From the NCBI GenBank assembly GCA_046350375.1, contig JAXMAO010000008.1, positions 1 through 64,000 on the forward strand: a DNA stretch of 64,000 nucleotides, written 5' to 3'. This DNA is from JAXMAO01 sp046350375 (GTDB lineage: Bacteria > Planctomycetota > Phycisphaerae > UBA1845 > UTPLA1). This document shows positions 33,713 through 43,292 of this stretch, piece by piece; within the stretch, counting starts at the first letter, position 1; every line of letters starts with the position of its first letter. A program made the translations under genes and the position numbers. Below the pieces are notes generated by a model that was given only the letters and a program-made list of their open reading frames with translations, did not search any database and was not told the DNA's origin.

Positions 33713-36685
33713 ATGGCGCACGAAGCCGACGATGCCGTCGCCCGGATCGTGGCGCGCTTCTTCGAGCAGCGCAGCGCGGGCCAGCGCGTGTCGGTCGACG
33801 CGGTGCTGGCCGGCGCGCCGGGCGGCGCGGCGCCGGCGTTGCGGGCCGCGGTGGTGTCGCGCATTGCCGCCGAGTCGCGCGCCCGCAGCCTGTCGGACGC
33901 ATCGTCGGGCGCCGCGCCCGGGGTCGATCCGGCGGCGCCGTTCCCGCAACTGGCCGGATATGACCTGGTCGAGCTGATCGGCCGCGGCGGCATGGGGGTC
34001 GTGTACGAGGCCTATCAACAGTCGACCGGTCGGCGCGTCGCCGTGAAGTTCATGCTCGAGTCGGCGGCGGCGTCGGATTCGGCGCGGCGGCGGTTCGAGC
34101 GCGAGGTGGAGCTGGTCGCGCGGCTGGAACACCCGGGCATCGTCGCGATTGTCGACTCGGGCGCGCAGCGCGGGCAGTGCTACTACGTGATGGAGTATGT
34201 CGACGGCCGGCCGCTCGACGCGGCACTGGCCGACGAGACGCGCGTCGGGCGCATCCTGGACGTGCTGGCGCGGGTGTGCGACGCGGTCGACTACGCGCAT
34301 CAGCGCGGCGTGCTGCATCGCGACCTCAAGCCGTCCAACATTCTGCTCGACGGGCGCGACGAGCCGCACGTGCTCGACTTCGGCCTGGCCAAGGCGATTG
34401 ACACCGGCTCGCGCGTCTCGCGCGATCTGACGCTCGAGGGGCCGCAGCACCTGCTGGGCACGCTGGCCTACATGTCGCCGGAGCAGTCGCGCGGCGAGTC
34501 GGCCGCGCTGTCGGTGCGGAGCGACGTCTATTCGCTCGGGGCGATCGGGTATGAGCTGCTGACCGGCGGGCCGCCGATCGGCGTGGACGGGTCGCTGGTG
34601 GACGTGCTGTCGCGCATTGCGACGGCCGAACCGGCCGCGCCGTCGGGCGCGGCGCGGCGCAGCGCCGTGGCGAGCCGTGCGTCGCGCGCGGGCGGGATCT
34701 CGCGCGATGTCGACGCGATCCTGCTCAAGGCCCTCGAGAAGTCGCCCGAGCGGCGCTACGCGACGGCGGCGGCGCTGGCCGACGACCTGCGCCGCTGTCT
34801 GCGCGACGAGCCGATCTCCGCCCGGCCGGCCGGCGCGTGGCTCGCGTTTCGCAAGTTTGCGCGGCGCAATCGGGCGTGGGTGGCGGGCGCGGCGGCGGCG
34901 CTGCTGCTGCTGCTGGCGGGCAGCGCCGCGACGACGGGGCAGGCAATCCGCGCGACCCGCGCCGAGCGGACGGCGCTGGCCGAGCGCGACTCGGCGCGGC
35001 AGTTCGGCGCGCAGGCGGCCCGCGAGGCGGCCCGCGCCACGGCGGTGCGCGAGTTTCTGCAGCGCATCTTCACCGCCGGAAACCCGATGCAGGGGCGCGG
35101 CGCCAACCTGACGGTGCGGGAGGCGCTCGACGACGCGCTGCTGCGCATGGAATCGGAGCTGAAGGACCAGCCCGAGATCGAGGCCGGCGTGCGGCGCGCC
35201 ATCGGCGGGGCCTATTACGGCCTGGGGCAGAGCGGCGAAGCCGTCACACAGCTGCGCCGCGCGTGCGAATTGCAGCGCCGCGTGGCGCCCGACGACGAGC
35301 CGGAACGGCTGGAGTTCGAGCGCGAGCTGGGCATCGTTCTGGCCGGCGACAACCAGTCGGAGGAGGCCGAGCGAATCCTGCGTCGCGTGCTGGAGGGCTA
35401 TCGGCGGCGGAACGGACCGCAGGACCTGCACACGCTCCGCGCCACCGCCGACCTGGTTTTCTGCCTGGACCACGGCGGGCGTTCGGCCGAAGCCGAGCAG
35501 ATGGTCCGCCCGCTGATCGAACTTGAGACGAAGCTGCTGGGGGAGGACCATCCCGACCGACTCTACGCCGCCACGTTGCTGGTGAGCACGCTCGAGAAGC
35601 AGGGCAAGGAGCTGGACGCGGTGGCGGCGGCGGCGCGGCGCGCCTACGAGCGGCAGCTCAGCCGGGACCACCCGCTGACTGCCGAGCTGGTTCAGGTTCA
35701 GGCGGGGGTGGCGCGGCGCAAAGGCGACCTGGCCGAGGCCGAACGGCTCTACCGCGAGGCGCTGGCGCGGCTGCGCACCAGCAGTGGCGAAGAGCACGCC
35801 GAAACGGACCGCAACTACCGGACGCTGCGCGACGTGCTCTACCAGGCGTACAAGCTGCCGGCGGTCGAGGCGCTGTGCGCGGAGACCCTGTCGCTGCGGG
35901 TTGCGAAGCTGGGCGCCGATCATCCGCTCACGGTGGCGGCGCGGTTCGACCTGGCGATCGCGCAGCGCTCGATGATGAAGCCCGACGCAGCGATGGCGAA
36001 CTTCCGGATCGTGCTCGAGCAGCGCCGCAAGTCGCTGGGGCGCGAGCATCCGGACACGCTCTGGCCGCTGGAGGAGCTGGGCATCCTGCTGCTGAACGTC
36101 CGCCGCCAGGCGGAGGCCGAGCCGCTGCTTGCGGAAGGAACCCGGATCGCGCAACAGCGCTTTTCGCGTGCCGACGCACGGCGGTCGGCGGCGGTGTTTT
36201 ATCACGGTCGCTGCCTGGCCGAACTGGGGCGGGCCAAGCAGGCCGAGCCGCTGCTGGTCGAGGGGTACGAGACGGCGGTGCTGTCGTCCGGGCCGGCCAA
36301 TCCGTGGACGATGACGACGGTCGAATCGCTGGTTCGGTTCTACGAGTGGCAGGGTCGCCCGGCCGAGGCGGAGCGCTATCGCCAGCTCATGCGCACGCCC
36401 ACGTCCGGTCCGACCACCGCGCCGGGGGGAGCTTCGGATCGCCCCGCCGCCAGCGGACCCGCGCCCGCCCCGTCGGGGTCGCGGCCCGGGTGCGGGCGCG
36501 AGTTCTCGGTCGCGCGGCTGCGTCAACATTCGGCTGGACCGGCGGTTGGGTGGGGCGTAACATTAGCAGTCCAAGCGCTTACCGGCCGGGGGAGTCCAGC
36601 GCGTCGGAAGCCTCAAGAAGCAAGGTTTCGCTCGGGCGCCGGGGTGAATGCCCGCCGCCTGCCTGCGCGACCCGGGGCCTGTTGA
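33713..36685 (+). CDS. membrane Ser/Thr protein kinase with TPR sensor domain
   Basis: A GGAG SD precedes ATG 33713. An Ala-rich N-terminal region leads to an active-looking Hanks kinase: GRGGMGVVYEA (90-100), VAVKF with Lys112, HRDLKPSNIL (202-211), DFGLA (222-226) and GTLAYMSPEQ. A single transmembrane helix (about 389-408) is followed by a periplasmic segment with at least eight tetratricopeptide units (residues about 420-900) of the type with conserved HP.T and LG..HP. The N-terminal kinase is cytoplasmic. The last 80 residues are Pro/Gly-rich and unlike a normal end, so the C-terminus is uncertain. It is divergent from an ECF sigma factor and is followed three bases later by a second kinase gene. 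Confidence 0.92.
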   Translation: MAHEADDAVARIVARFFEQRSAGQRVSVDAVLAGAPGGAAPALRAAVVSRIAAESRARSLSDASSGAAPGVDPAAPFPQLAGYDLVELIGRGGMGVVYEAYQQSTGRRVAVKFMLESAAASDSARRRFEREVELVARLEHPGIVAIVDSGAQRGQCYYVMEYVDGRPLDAALADETRVGRILDVLARVCDAVDYAHQRGVLHRDLKPSNILLDGRDEPHVLDFGLAKAIDTGSRVSRDLTLEGPQHLLGTLAYMSPEQSRGESAALSVRSDVYSLGAIGYELLTGGPPIGVDGSLVDVLSRIATAEPAAPSGAARRSAVASRASRAGGISRDVDAILLKALEKSPERRYATAAALADDLRRCLRDEPISARPAGAWLAFRKFARRNRAWVAGAAAALLLLLAGSAATTGQAIRATRAERTALAERDSARQFGAQAAREAARATAVREFLQRIFTAGNPMQGRGANLTVREALDDALLRMESELKDQPEIEAGVRRAIGGAYYGLGQSGEAVTQLRRACELQRRVAPDDEPERLEFERELGIVLAGDNQSEEAERILRRVLEGYRRRNGPQDLHTLRATADLVFCLDHGGRSAEAEQMVRPLIELETKLLGEDHPDRLYAATLLVSTLEKQGKELDAVAAAARRAYERQLSRDHPLTAELVQVQAGVARRKGDLAEAERLYREALARLRTSSGEEHAETDRNYRTLRDVLYQAYKLPAVEALCAETLSLRVAKLGADHPLTVAARFDLAIAQRSMMKPDAAMANFRIVLEQRRKSLGREHPDTLWPLEELGILLLNVRRQAEAEPLLAEGTRIAQQRFSRADARRSAAVFYHGRCLAELGRAKQAEPLLVEGYETAVLSSGPANPWTMTTVESLVRFYEWQGRPAEAERYRQLMRTPTSGPTTAPGGASDRPAASGPAPAPSGSRPGCGREFSVARLRQHSAGPAVGWGVTLAVQALTGRGSPARRKPQEARFRSGAGVNARRLPARPGAC

Positions 36686-36688
36686 GTC

Positions 36689-39504
36689 ATGCCCGTACCG
36701 AACGATCCGCAGCGCGACGCCGATGCGCGGCCCGCCGGTCCGCCGCCCGCGTTGCGCGGCGAGCCGGGCGCGCTGGGCGAGGTCGACGCGCTGGCGAGCG
36801 GCGCGGGGCTGGGCAAGTATCGCATTCTTGAACGCATGCACGCCACGCGCCAGGCGACGCTCTACAAGGCGCGCGACGTGATGCTCGACCGGCTGGCGGC
36901 GATCAAGCAACTGGCGCCGGACCTGATCGACGACCCGCGGGCGTGCGGCCGCTTCCGCAAGGAGGCCTACACGCTGGCGCAGATCTCGCATGATGCGCGC
37001 TACGTGGTGGGCGTCTATGAGCTGATCGAGCAGCCGCGCGGCTTGTTCCTGGTGATGGAATACGTCCCGGGCTATTCGCTCGAGACGCTGATCACCAAGC
37101 GGCAGCTTTCGCTGCAGGGCACGCTGGAGCTGCTGGCGCGGTCGTGCCTGGGGCTGCGCTCGGTGCACGCGGCGGGGTTCATCCATCGCGACCTTTCGCC
37201 GCGGCACATCATCACCGACCCGCGCTGCCGGCCGCGGATCGCCGACTTCTCGATGGCCATGAACGCCGGCGCCGAGCCCGACTACACCGTCGGCAGCCCG
37301 GCCTACACCGCGCCCGAGATCTACCTCGAACAGCCGTTCGACGACTGCATCGACATCTACTCGCTGGGCGTCATCGCCTACGAAATGCTGATCGGCCGGA
37401 CCGAGTTCTCGCGGCTGACGCAGCGGACCATCGGGGCGATCGACGACCCGATCCGCTGGCTGGCGTGGCACGCCGATCCGGATTCGAGCTGGCCGGCCGC
37501 GAGCGAGCTCAATCCGCGCGTTCCGCCAATGCTGTCGGAGATCGTCGCACGGATGATGGCGCGGCAGCGCGACGAGCGGTTTTCAAACATCGACGACGTG
37601 CTGACGATGCTGGTGCGGCACTTCTCGCGCGCCCCGCGGCGCGTGCTGACGGGCGTTCCGGCGGGGCTGGTGGCCGGCACGCTGCCCGGCGCCGCGGTTG
37701 CGCCGATGCCGGCCGCGGCCGTCGGCGAACCGCGCCGCATCGTCGATGTCACCATCTTGCCGCCGGCAGCCGGCGTCTTCGAGCCGGGCCTGCCCCGCCG
37801 CGCCGGCTGCCGCAGCGCGCCGGCCGCGCCGATTGCGCGCCGCCCGCCGCCGTGCCGAGTGCGGCGCCGTCGTTCGCGCCGCCGCCGATGTTCGAGCCGA
37901 TGGCCCCGACGATCGCCCCGGCGACGATTCCGCCGATCGACCAGCCGCGTGGCGGCGTCGAGCCCCGCACCGTCACCGGCAGTAACTCCTCGGTTGCTCC
38001 GCCGGCCGCGTCGCTGTTCGCCGGCGCCGTGCGGGCGGAAGTTGCGGGCGGCTACTCGCCGTTTGGCGGCGGGATGGCCGTGCGCCCGCCCGAGGCGCCG
38101 CTGGCGAGCAGCGGGCTGGTGAGCGGGCTGATCGCGGGCGTCGCGCCGGCCGGGTCGGCCCGGCAGACCCACACTGTGAGCGTTTCGGCGAGCACCGGTC
38201 CCGCGGCGATTCCGGGTCGCGGCGCCGCGGAAGTGCCGCTGCCCTGGGGGCGCGGCGAAGAGCAGCGCCGGCCGGTGGTTCGCTCGGTGCCGCCGCTGCG
38301 GCAGCGCGAGGCGCACGAACTGGCGCTGGCGCGGCAGCGGGCGGCGCGGCGCCGGGCGGTGCGCCGGGCGTGCGTCACGCTGATCGGCATGGCGGCCATG
38401 TGCGGCGGCGGATGGTCGCTGCATCGCGTCTTTCCGGCGCTGCTGAGCGACTCGGCCAAGCAGATCGCCGCGCGGGTCGAGAGCGCCAAGGCGGCCTATC
38501 GCGCCGGCGACTATTCCAAGGCGGTGACGATTCTGACGGAGGTCGAGGCGGCGCGGGTCTCGGGCGTGATAGCGTCGGAACGGCGGGCCGAGGGGATTCG
38601 CTGGCTGTCGCTGGCCGAGGCCCGGGCGGCGCTGGCGGAGCGCAATCTCGACCTGGCCGAGATGAAGCTGAAGGAGGCCGTTTCGCGCGGCATCGAATAT
38701 TCGCTGGTCGGCGATCTGCAGCGGCAGCTCATCAAGGAGCAGAGCCTGGCGCAGCTGCGTCGCGGCTACGGTCGCAACGGCGAGAACGGCAAGGACAAGC
38801 CGCAGCCGACGATTCCGGACCTCGAGCCGCCGGCGGGTTCGGAGCCGCTGGCGATCAAGCCGAAGAGGCCGTCCGCACCGCTGGGCGCCGACGAGGAGCA
38901 AGACGGCAGCGAGCGCAGCTACCAGCGCCTGATGGAGGAGATGCGCGACGCCATGGGGCGCAAGGACTATGACGCCGCCTACCAGGCCATCGAGCGAATC
39001 CGCAGCCTGCGGCACACGCCCGAAACCGAGGACCTGTACGTCGAGATCGCCCAGCGCCGCGACGGCATGCTCGCGGCTGCGCAAGGCGACAGCGCCATGC
39101 TCCGCGGCAACTACGACGAAGCTGTCGAACAGTACCGCGTCGCGGTGAAGAAGACCCACTCGGCCGAGCTGGAGCAGAAACTGAAACGCGCCCAGGCGAT
39201 GGGGCTGATTCTCGAGGCCCGTACGTCGGCCGAGCTGGGCGACATCGACGAGGCCGTCAAGAAGCTGCGCTCCGCCGCGTGGCGCGACCCCACGTCCGAC
39301 GCCAACCGCGAGCTGGCGGCGCTGCAGCCGGCGATTCGCGCCGTGGACGCCGTGCATCGCGGCGAACGCGCGATGCAGCTGGGCGACTACAGCGAGGCGG
39401 TTCGCCGGTTCGAGTCGGCTTTGAAAGACATCCCCGCGGCGCTCCGCGACGATCTCTACCAGAAGCTGAACGAGGCGCGCACCAAGGCGGCCAGCCCGCG
39501 CTAG
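36689..39504 (+). pseudogene. kinase-like membrane protein with degenerate active site and a frameshift
   Basis: The first frame (from ATG 36689) holds a Hanks fold: AIKQL with Lys73, VMEYVPGYSLETL, HRDLSPRHII (166-175), DFSMA (186-190), GSPAYTAPE and DIYSLGVIAYEML. The Gly-rich loop is absent (LGKYRILERMHATR), catalytic-loop Lys is Ser170, metal-binding Asn is His173, and DFG is DFS. The HRD aspartate is kept. These changes make a pseudokinase plausible. After about 37800 the frame shifts by one base; the second frame continues through a Pro/Ala linker, a transmembrane helix (ACVTLIGMAAMCGGGWSL), a helical region and TPR-like repeats (YRAGDYSKAVTIL, NYDEAVEQYRVAV, AMQLGDYSEAVRRF) to 39504. 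Rebuilt length about 938 residues. Confidence 0.75.
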
Positions 39505-39745
39505 CGGGTCTTCCCGGTCGCCGCATTCCCGGCTGGCAGTGGTCTGCCTCGGGCCGTCCGCCAGACCCGGGGCCCCCTCTGGCTTCAGTCGGTTTCACCC
39601 GGCCGATGGGGCCGAAATCGGCGGTTTCTCGGCCGCCCGGGCCGGTCCGCACCTTGCGATCCTCATTTTCGTTGAACTTCCTGATTATCCCATGCCATGT
39701 AGACTGCGGCCGGGCAGCGTCGGTGCGGCCCCGCGGTGAGGCGCC

Positions 39746-40234
39746 ATGCCAGGTTCAGCCAGCGAGCTCGAAGTTCTCTACCGCCGGCACGGCGACGACC
39801 TGCGTCGCTACCTGCGCGGGCGGGTCCGCGACGACGGCGACGCCGATGACGCGCTGCAGGAGACGTTCGTTCAGGCGGCGCTCTATCCCGATCGCTGGGT
39901 GACGGCCCCCTCGCCGCGGGCCTGGCTGTTTGGCGTGGCGCGGCACGTGGCGAGCGGGCTGCGGCGCTCGTGGCGGACGTGGAAGAAGCTGCCGGACGAG
40001 CCGCCGGCGGCGGCGCCGGTCGAAGACGAGCGACTGGCTGCCGCGCGGCGGGCGCTCGCAGCGCTGCCCGACGAGCAGCGCGAGCCGCTCGAGCTGCGGC
40101 TGCTGGGCGAGTTGAGCTATGCCGAGATCGCCGCCGCGCTGGACCTGCCGATCGGCACGGTCCGCTCGCGGCTGCACTACGCGATGGAGCGGCTGCGCGC
40201 GGCGACGCACGCGGCGCTGGAGGACGAACGATGA
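39746..40234 (+). CDS. ECF RNA polymerase sigma factor
   Basis: The 162-residue protein is a standard ECF sigma. Region 2 runs from LEVLYRRHGDDLRRYLRGR to DDALQETFVQAAL and PRAWLFGVARHVA; region 4 has LAALPDEQREPLELRLLGE and the helix-turn-helix SYAEIAAALDLPIGTVRSRLHYAMERL. It is the first of three genes with ATGA overlaps: its stop overlaps the start of the anti-sigma-like gene (40231). The three-gene operon lies directly downstream of the kinase pair but 240 bases away. Confidence 0.92.
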   Translation: MPGSASELEVLYRRHGDDLRRYLRGRVRDDGDADDALQETFVQAALYPDRWVTAPSPRAWLFGVARHVASGLRRSWRTWKKLPDEPPAAAPVEDERLAAARRALAALPDEQREPLELRLLGELSYAEIAAALDLPIGTVRSRLHYAMERLRAATHAALEDER

Positions 40235-40722
40235 GTGATGAACGATTCCAGGCCTTGCTGCGGGACCGCGCCCTGGGCGTGCTCGAGGCCGACGTGGCGG
40301 CGCTGGTGGATGCCTGGGTCGCCGAGCATCCGGCGGCCGCCGAACGGCTGGCGGAGTATTCGACCGCGCTCGGCCTGGCGCGGCGGGCTCTGGCCGGGCG
40401 CGACGAGCCGCGCACGCGACTCCCCGATTTTCCGGGCGAGCGCATCGCACGGCGGGCGCAGTGGCAGCGGCGCTGGTCGCACGTGCGCGTCTTGGCGGCG
40501 GCGGCCTGCGTCGGCCTGGCGTTTCTGCTCGGGCGCGGCAGCCGCGCGGGGGCGCCGGTGGTCGAGAGCCACATTGTGCAGGCTGAACCGAGCCGGGCCG
40601 CGACGGGCATCTGGTCGCGCTCGACGTGGCGCGGATCTGCGCCGGAGCGAATGGAGACGAGCCCGCCGGCGGTGCACTGGGTGTCGCCGCTGCGGATCGC
40701 ACGAAAGGAAGTCATGTCATGA
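40231..40722 (+). CDS. anti-sigma-factor-like membrane protein
   Basis: The 163-residue protein begins with a soluble helical region (RFQALLRDRALGVLEADVAALVDAWVAEHPAAAERLAEY) and has one transmembrane helix (VRVLAAAACVGLAFLLGRGS), so the N-terminus is cytoplasmic and the rest periplasmic. It resembles ECF anti-sigma factors by position and topology, but the zinc-finger HxxxCxxC motif is missing. It overlaps the sigma gene and the lipoprotein gene by ATGA at both ends. It probably binds and holds the sigma factor at the membrane. Confidence 0.65.
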   Translation: MSDERFQALLRDRALGVLEADVAALVDAWVAEHPAAAERLAEYSTALGLARRALAGRDEPRTRLPDFPGERIARRAQWQRRWSHVRVLAAAACVGLAFLLGRGSRAGAPVVESHIVQAEPSRAATGIWSRSTWRGSAPERMETSPPAVHWVSPLRIARKEVMS

Positions 40723-42143
40723 AACGGCTGGGAGTTCCGGGGTTGATGGTGTTTGTGGCGCTGGCGTCCGGCTGTTTGCCGGAGAAGCGCATCCTGTGGT
40801 CGAAGGACGGTCGCACGGCCGCGGTGCTGACGCCCGAGGGGCTGCGGCTGAGCAGCGCGGAAGGGCGGCTGTCGGGCGTGGTGGTTCCGCATGTGCGGCG
40901 CGGCGTGTGGGTGGCCGATCAGCAGCGGCTGGCGCTGGCGGTCGCGCACGAGGCGAAGACCGCGCGCGAGCTCGACGGGCTGCTGCTGCCCGGGCAGCGG
41001 ACGCAGTTGGATTCCGCCGCGACTCGGCTGCGCGAGCAGGCGCTGGCGTTCAAGGGCAACTGGAACGACTTTCATCCGACGCTGCAGCCCGGCGAGGGCA
41101 ACGGGCTGATGGCCGCGGCGCTTCTGCGGCTGCGCGACGCGCAGGATGCGGCTCTCCGAGCGCATGTCGGAACCGAGTGGGACAAGCTGGCCGACCTGTC
41201 GGCGACCGTCTGGACCGTCGAGCTGGCGGACGTGCAGGAGCAGACGGCGCGCGTCGCCGCGCCGGTCCTGCGAACGTTCGAGGAAATCCGCGCGCTGGCG
41301 GTCTCGCCGAACGGGCGGCTGGTGGCGTATCTCTGCCAGCACGGCGACCAGGAATCGCTCGACCTGTACGCGGTCGACCTGCAGAAGCCCGGCGCACCGC
41401 GGCTGGTCTGCGCCGGCGTGACGTTCGGGTTCGACTGGAGCCCGGACAGCCGCTCGCTGGCGGTGATGCGCGCCTCCGGATACGTCCCCGAGAAGGAGGG
41501 CGCTTCGCTCGGCGCGGTAACGACGCTGGCCGTGGCCGGCGCCGACGGCGCGCTGCTGGAACCGTGGGGCGCCCAGGAAGAGCTGGCCGGCGTGCTGTTC
41601 GGGCCGATGCTGGCCGTGAAATGGCTGCCGGACGGCCGGCTGATCTTCAGCGCCGCCGAGGTGACGCTTCCGGCGACCACGGCGGACATGCCGAACCAGG
41701 TGACGTTCTTCGCGATCGATCCGCGTCAGAAGGCGACCGTGACGCGTCTCACGCCGCGCTCGCGGCCGGCGCCGCTCAACGCGCCCGAGGGGCTGTTCGA
41801 GCTGTCGCCGGACGGGTCGCGGGCGCTGTTCCTCGGCGACCAGGGGGCGAAGGTCGCGGTGTATACGTTCGCGACCGGCGAGACCACCTGGCTCCGCGAT
41901 CAGCCCGGTCGCGGCGACGAAGAGCGCATTGTTCCGGTGTGGCGAACCAGCGACGAGGTGTGCTACCTCGCGCGAGCGCCCGAGGTGCCGGGCGAAGAGC
42001 CGCGCGACGAGCTGGTGCTGCGGAAGCTGGGGGGCGAGCCGCGCCCGCTGAGCCGCACCTGGAAAGGCGAAGACGTGGACACGCTGATGAAGGGCAAGCC
42101 GAAACCGACGACCGCGCCGGCCAGCCAGCCGGCCAAGCCCTAG
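40719..42143 (+). CDS. lipoprotein with WD40/TolB-like beta-propeller
   Basis: The signal MKRLGVPGLMVFVALASGC ends in a lipobox (ASGC), so Cys19 is the lipid anchor. The mature protein contains propeller-type repeats: LWSKDGRTAAVLTPEGL, RALAVSPNGRLVAYLCQHG, FGFDWSPDSRSLAVMRA, VKWLPDGRLIFSAAEV and LFELSPDGSRALFLGDQG. The DG and SPDG turns are typical of TolB-like/PD40 repeats. A helical insert (residues about 80-170) separates the first two blades. As the third gene of the sigma/anti-sigma operon, it could act as an envelope sensor for the anti-sigma protein; that is inference from the shared operon. Confidence 0.8.
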   Translation: MKRLGVPGLMVFVALASGCLPEKRILWSKDGRTAAVLTPEGLRLSSAEGRLSGVVVPHVRRGVWVADQQRLALAVAHEAKTARELDGLLLPGQRTQLDSAATRLREQALAFKGNWNDFHPTLQPGEGNGLMAAALLRLRDAQDAALRAHVGTEWDKLADLSATVWTVELADVQEQTARVAAPVLRTFEEIRALAVSPNGRLVAYLCQHGDQESLDLYAVDLQKPGAPRLVCAGVTFGFDWSPDSRSLAVMRASGYVPEKEGASLGAVTTLAVAGADGALLEPWGAQEELAGVLFGPMLAVKWLPDGRLIFSAAEVTLPATTADMPNQVTFFAIDPRQKATVTRLTPRSRPAPLNAPEGLFELSPDGSRALFLGDQGAKVAVYTFATGETTWLRDQPGRGDEERIVPVWRTSDEVCYLARAPEVPGEEPRDELVLRKLGGEPRPLSRTWKGEDVDTLMKGKPKPTTAPASQPAKP

Positions 42144-42287
42144 CCGTCGCACGCGTCGCGCCGAGCGTCGCCGCGGCCCGCCGCGCCGGGCGAGAACTCG
42201 CACCGTCGCATGGACGGCCGGTCGGCCGGGCTGATACAACAGCGCCCGGTCGATCGGCCGTTTCCATTGGTTCGAAGGGCGAATTGC

Positions 42288-43292
42288 GTGTCGGGCGCGG
42301 CGTGCACAGTGGTGATTCCGAACTACAACGGGCGGCGCTTCCTGCCGGCGCTGATGGCGTCGCTGGCGGCGCAGACGCGGCGCGACTTTGAGGTGGTGGT
42401 GGTCGACGACGGGTCGCGCGACGACGGCGTGGACTATCTGCGGCGCGAGTGGCCGGGCGTCCGCGTGCGGGTCAACGGACGCAACCTGGGCTTTGCCGGG
42501 ACGTGCAACGCCGGCCTGCGCGAAGCGGGCACGCCGTTTGTCGCGCTGCTGAACAACGACACGCACGTCGCGCCCGACTGGCTCGCCGAGGCGCTGACAC
42601 CGTTCGACGATTCGACCGTGGGCTCGGTGGCGTCGCTCGTGCTGCTGGCCGATCCGCCGCACGCGATCGACACGGCCGGCGACCTCTACTCGGTGGTGGG
42701 CGGGGCGATGAAGCGCCTGCACGGCGCGCCGCGCGAACAGGCGGCCGGGCTGCGGCTCGACATCTTTTCGGCGTGCGGCGCGAGCGCGTTCTATCGCCGG
42801 GTGGCGCTCGACGAGGTGGGCCTGCTCGACGCGGCGCTGGTCAGCTACTACGAGGACGTCGAGCTGGGGTTCCGCCTGCAACTGGCGGGCTGGCGCTGCG
42901 TGCTGGCGCCGCGCTCGATCTGCTACCATCATCTCAACTCGTCGTACTCGCCGACCGGCTGGACGATGCACTATCACTCGTCGCGCAACGCGGAGATCGT
43001 CTGGTGGAGCCGGATGCCGCCGCTGCTGCGCCGCCGGTATCTGCCCGCGCGGCTGATCTTCCTGGCGCTGCAGTTCGGCGCCGAATTGCTGCGCGGCCGG
43101 GCGGCGTCGTTTCTGGCAGGCAAGCGCGACGCCTGGCGAATGCGCGTCGCGATCAGCCAGCGCCGCGTCGCGGCGGCACGATTCACGCGTGTTTCGCACG
43201 CCGCGATGGATCGGCGGCTGACGCACAACTGGTGGGCCTTGCAGGCACAGCCGCGCTTCCGGCGGCTACGACAGATGCTCGGGTGGCGATGA
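42288..43292 (+). CDS. family 2 glycosyltransferase
   Basis: A GTG at 42288 with an AAGGG SD begins directly at the fold (SGAACTVVIPNYNGRRFL). The ATG at 42210 would add 26 residues without family likeness. GT-A motifs follow: VVVVDDGSRDDG, NLGFAGTCNAGLREA, VALLNNDTHV (DXD-like), and the acceptor-side SYYEDVELGFRLQLAGWR (ED motif). It ends in a hydrophobic/basic region (LIFLALQFGAELLRG) that may bind the membrane. It resembles rhamnosyltransferases of the WbbL group. Its stop overlaps the start of the next glycosyltransferase by ATGA. Confidence 0.9.
   Translation: MSGAACTVVIPNYNGRRFLPALMASLAAQTRRDFEVVVVDDGSRDDGVDYLRREWPGVRVRVNGRNLGFAGTCNAGLREAGTPFVALLNNDTHVAPDWLAEALTPFDDSTVGSVASLVLLADPPHAIDTAGDLYSVVGGAMKRLHGAPREQAAGLRLDIFSACGASAFYRRVALDEVGLLDAALVSYYEDVELGFRLQLAGWRCVLAPRSICYHHLNSSYSPTGWTMHYHSSRNAEIVWWSRMPPLLRRRYLPARLIFLALQFGAELLRGRAASFLAGKRDAWRMRVAISQRRVAAARFTRVSHAAMDRRLTHNWWALQAQPRFRRLRQMLGWR

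Noticed and set aside
36400..36685. Separate small gene at the end of kinase 1
   Set aside because: The odd Pro/Gly tail has no start with SD and no family likeness, so it is reported only as an uncertain C-terminus.
39663..43226. A 1,187-residue minus-strand open frame
   Set aside because: It runs antisense through sigma, anti-sigma, lipoprotein and glycosyltransferase genes. Composition (Arg/Gln/Pro/His) is that of high-GC shadow frames.
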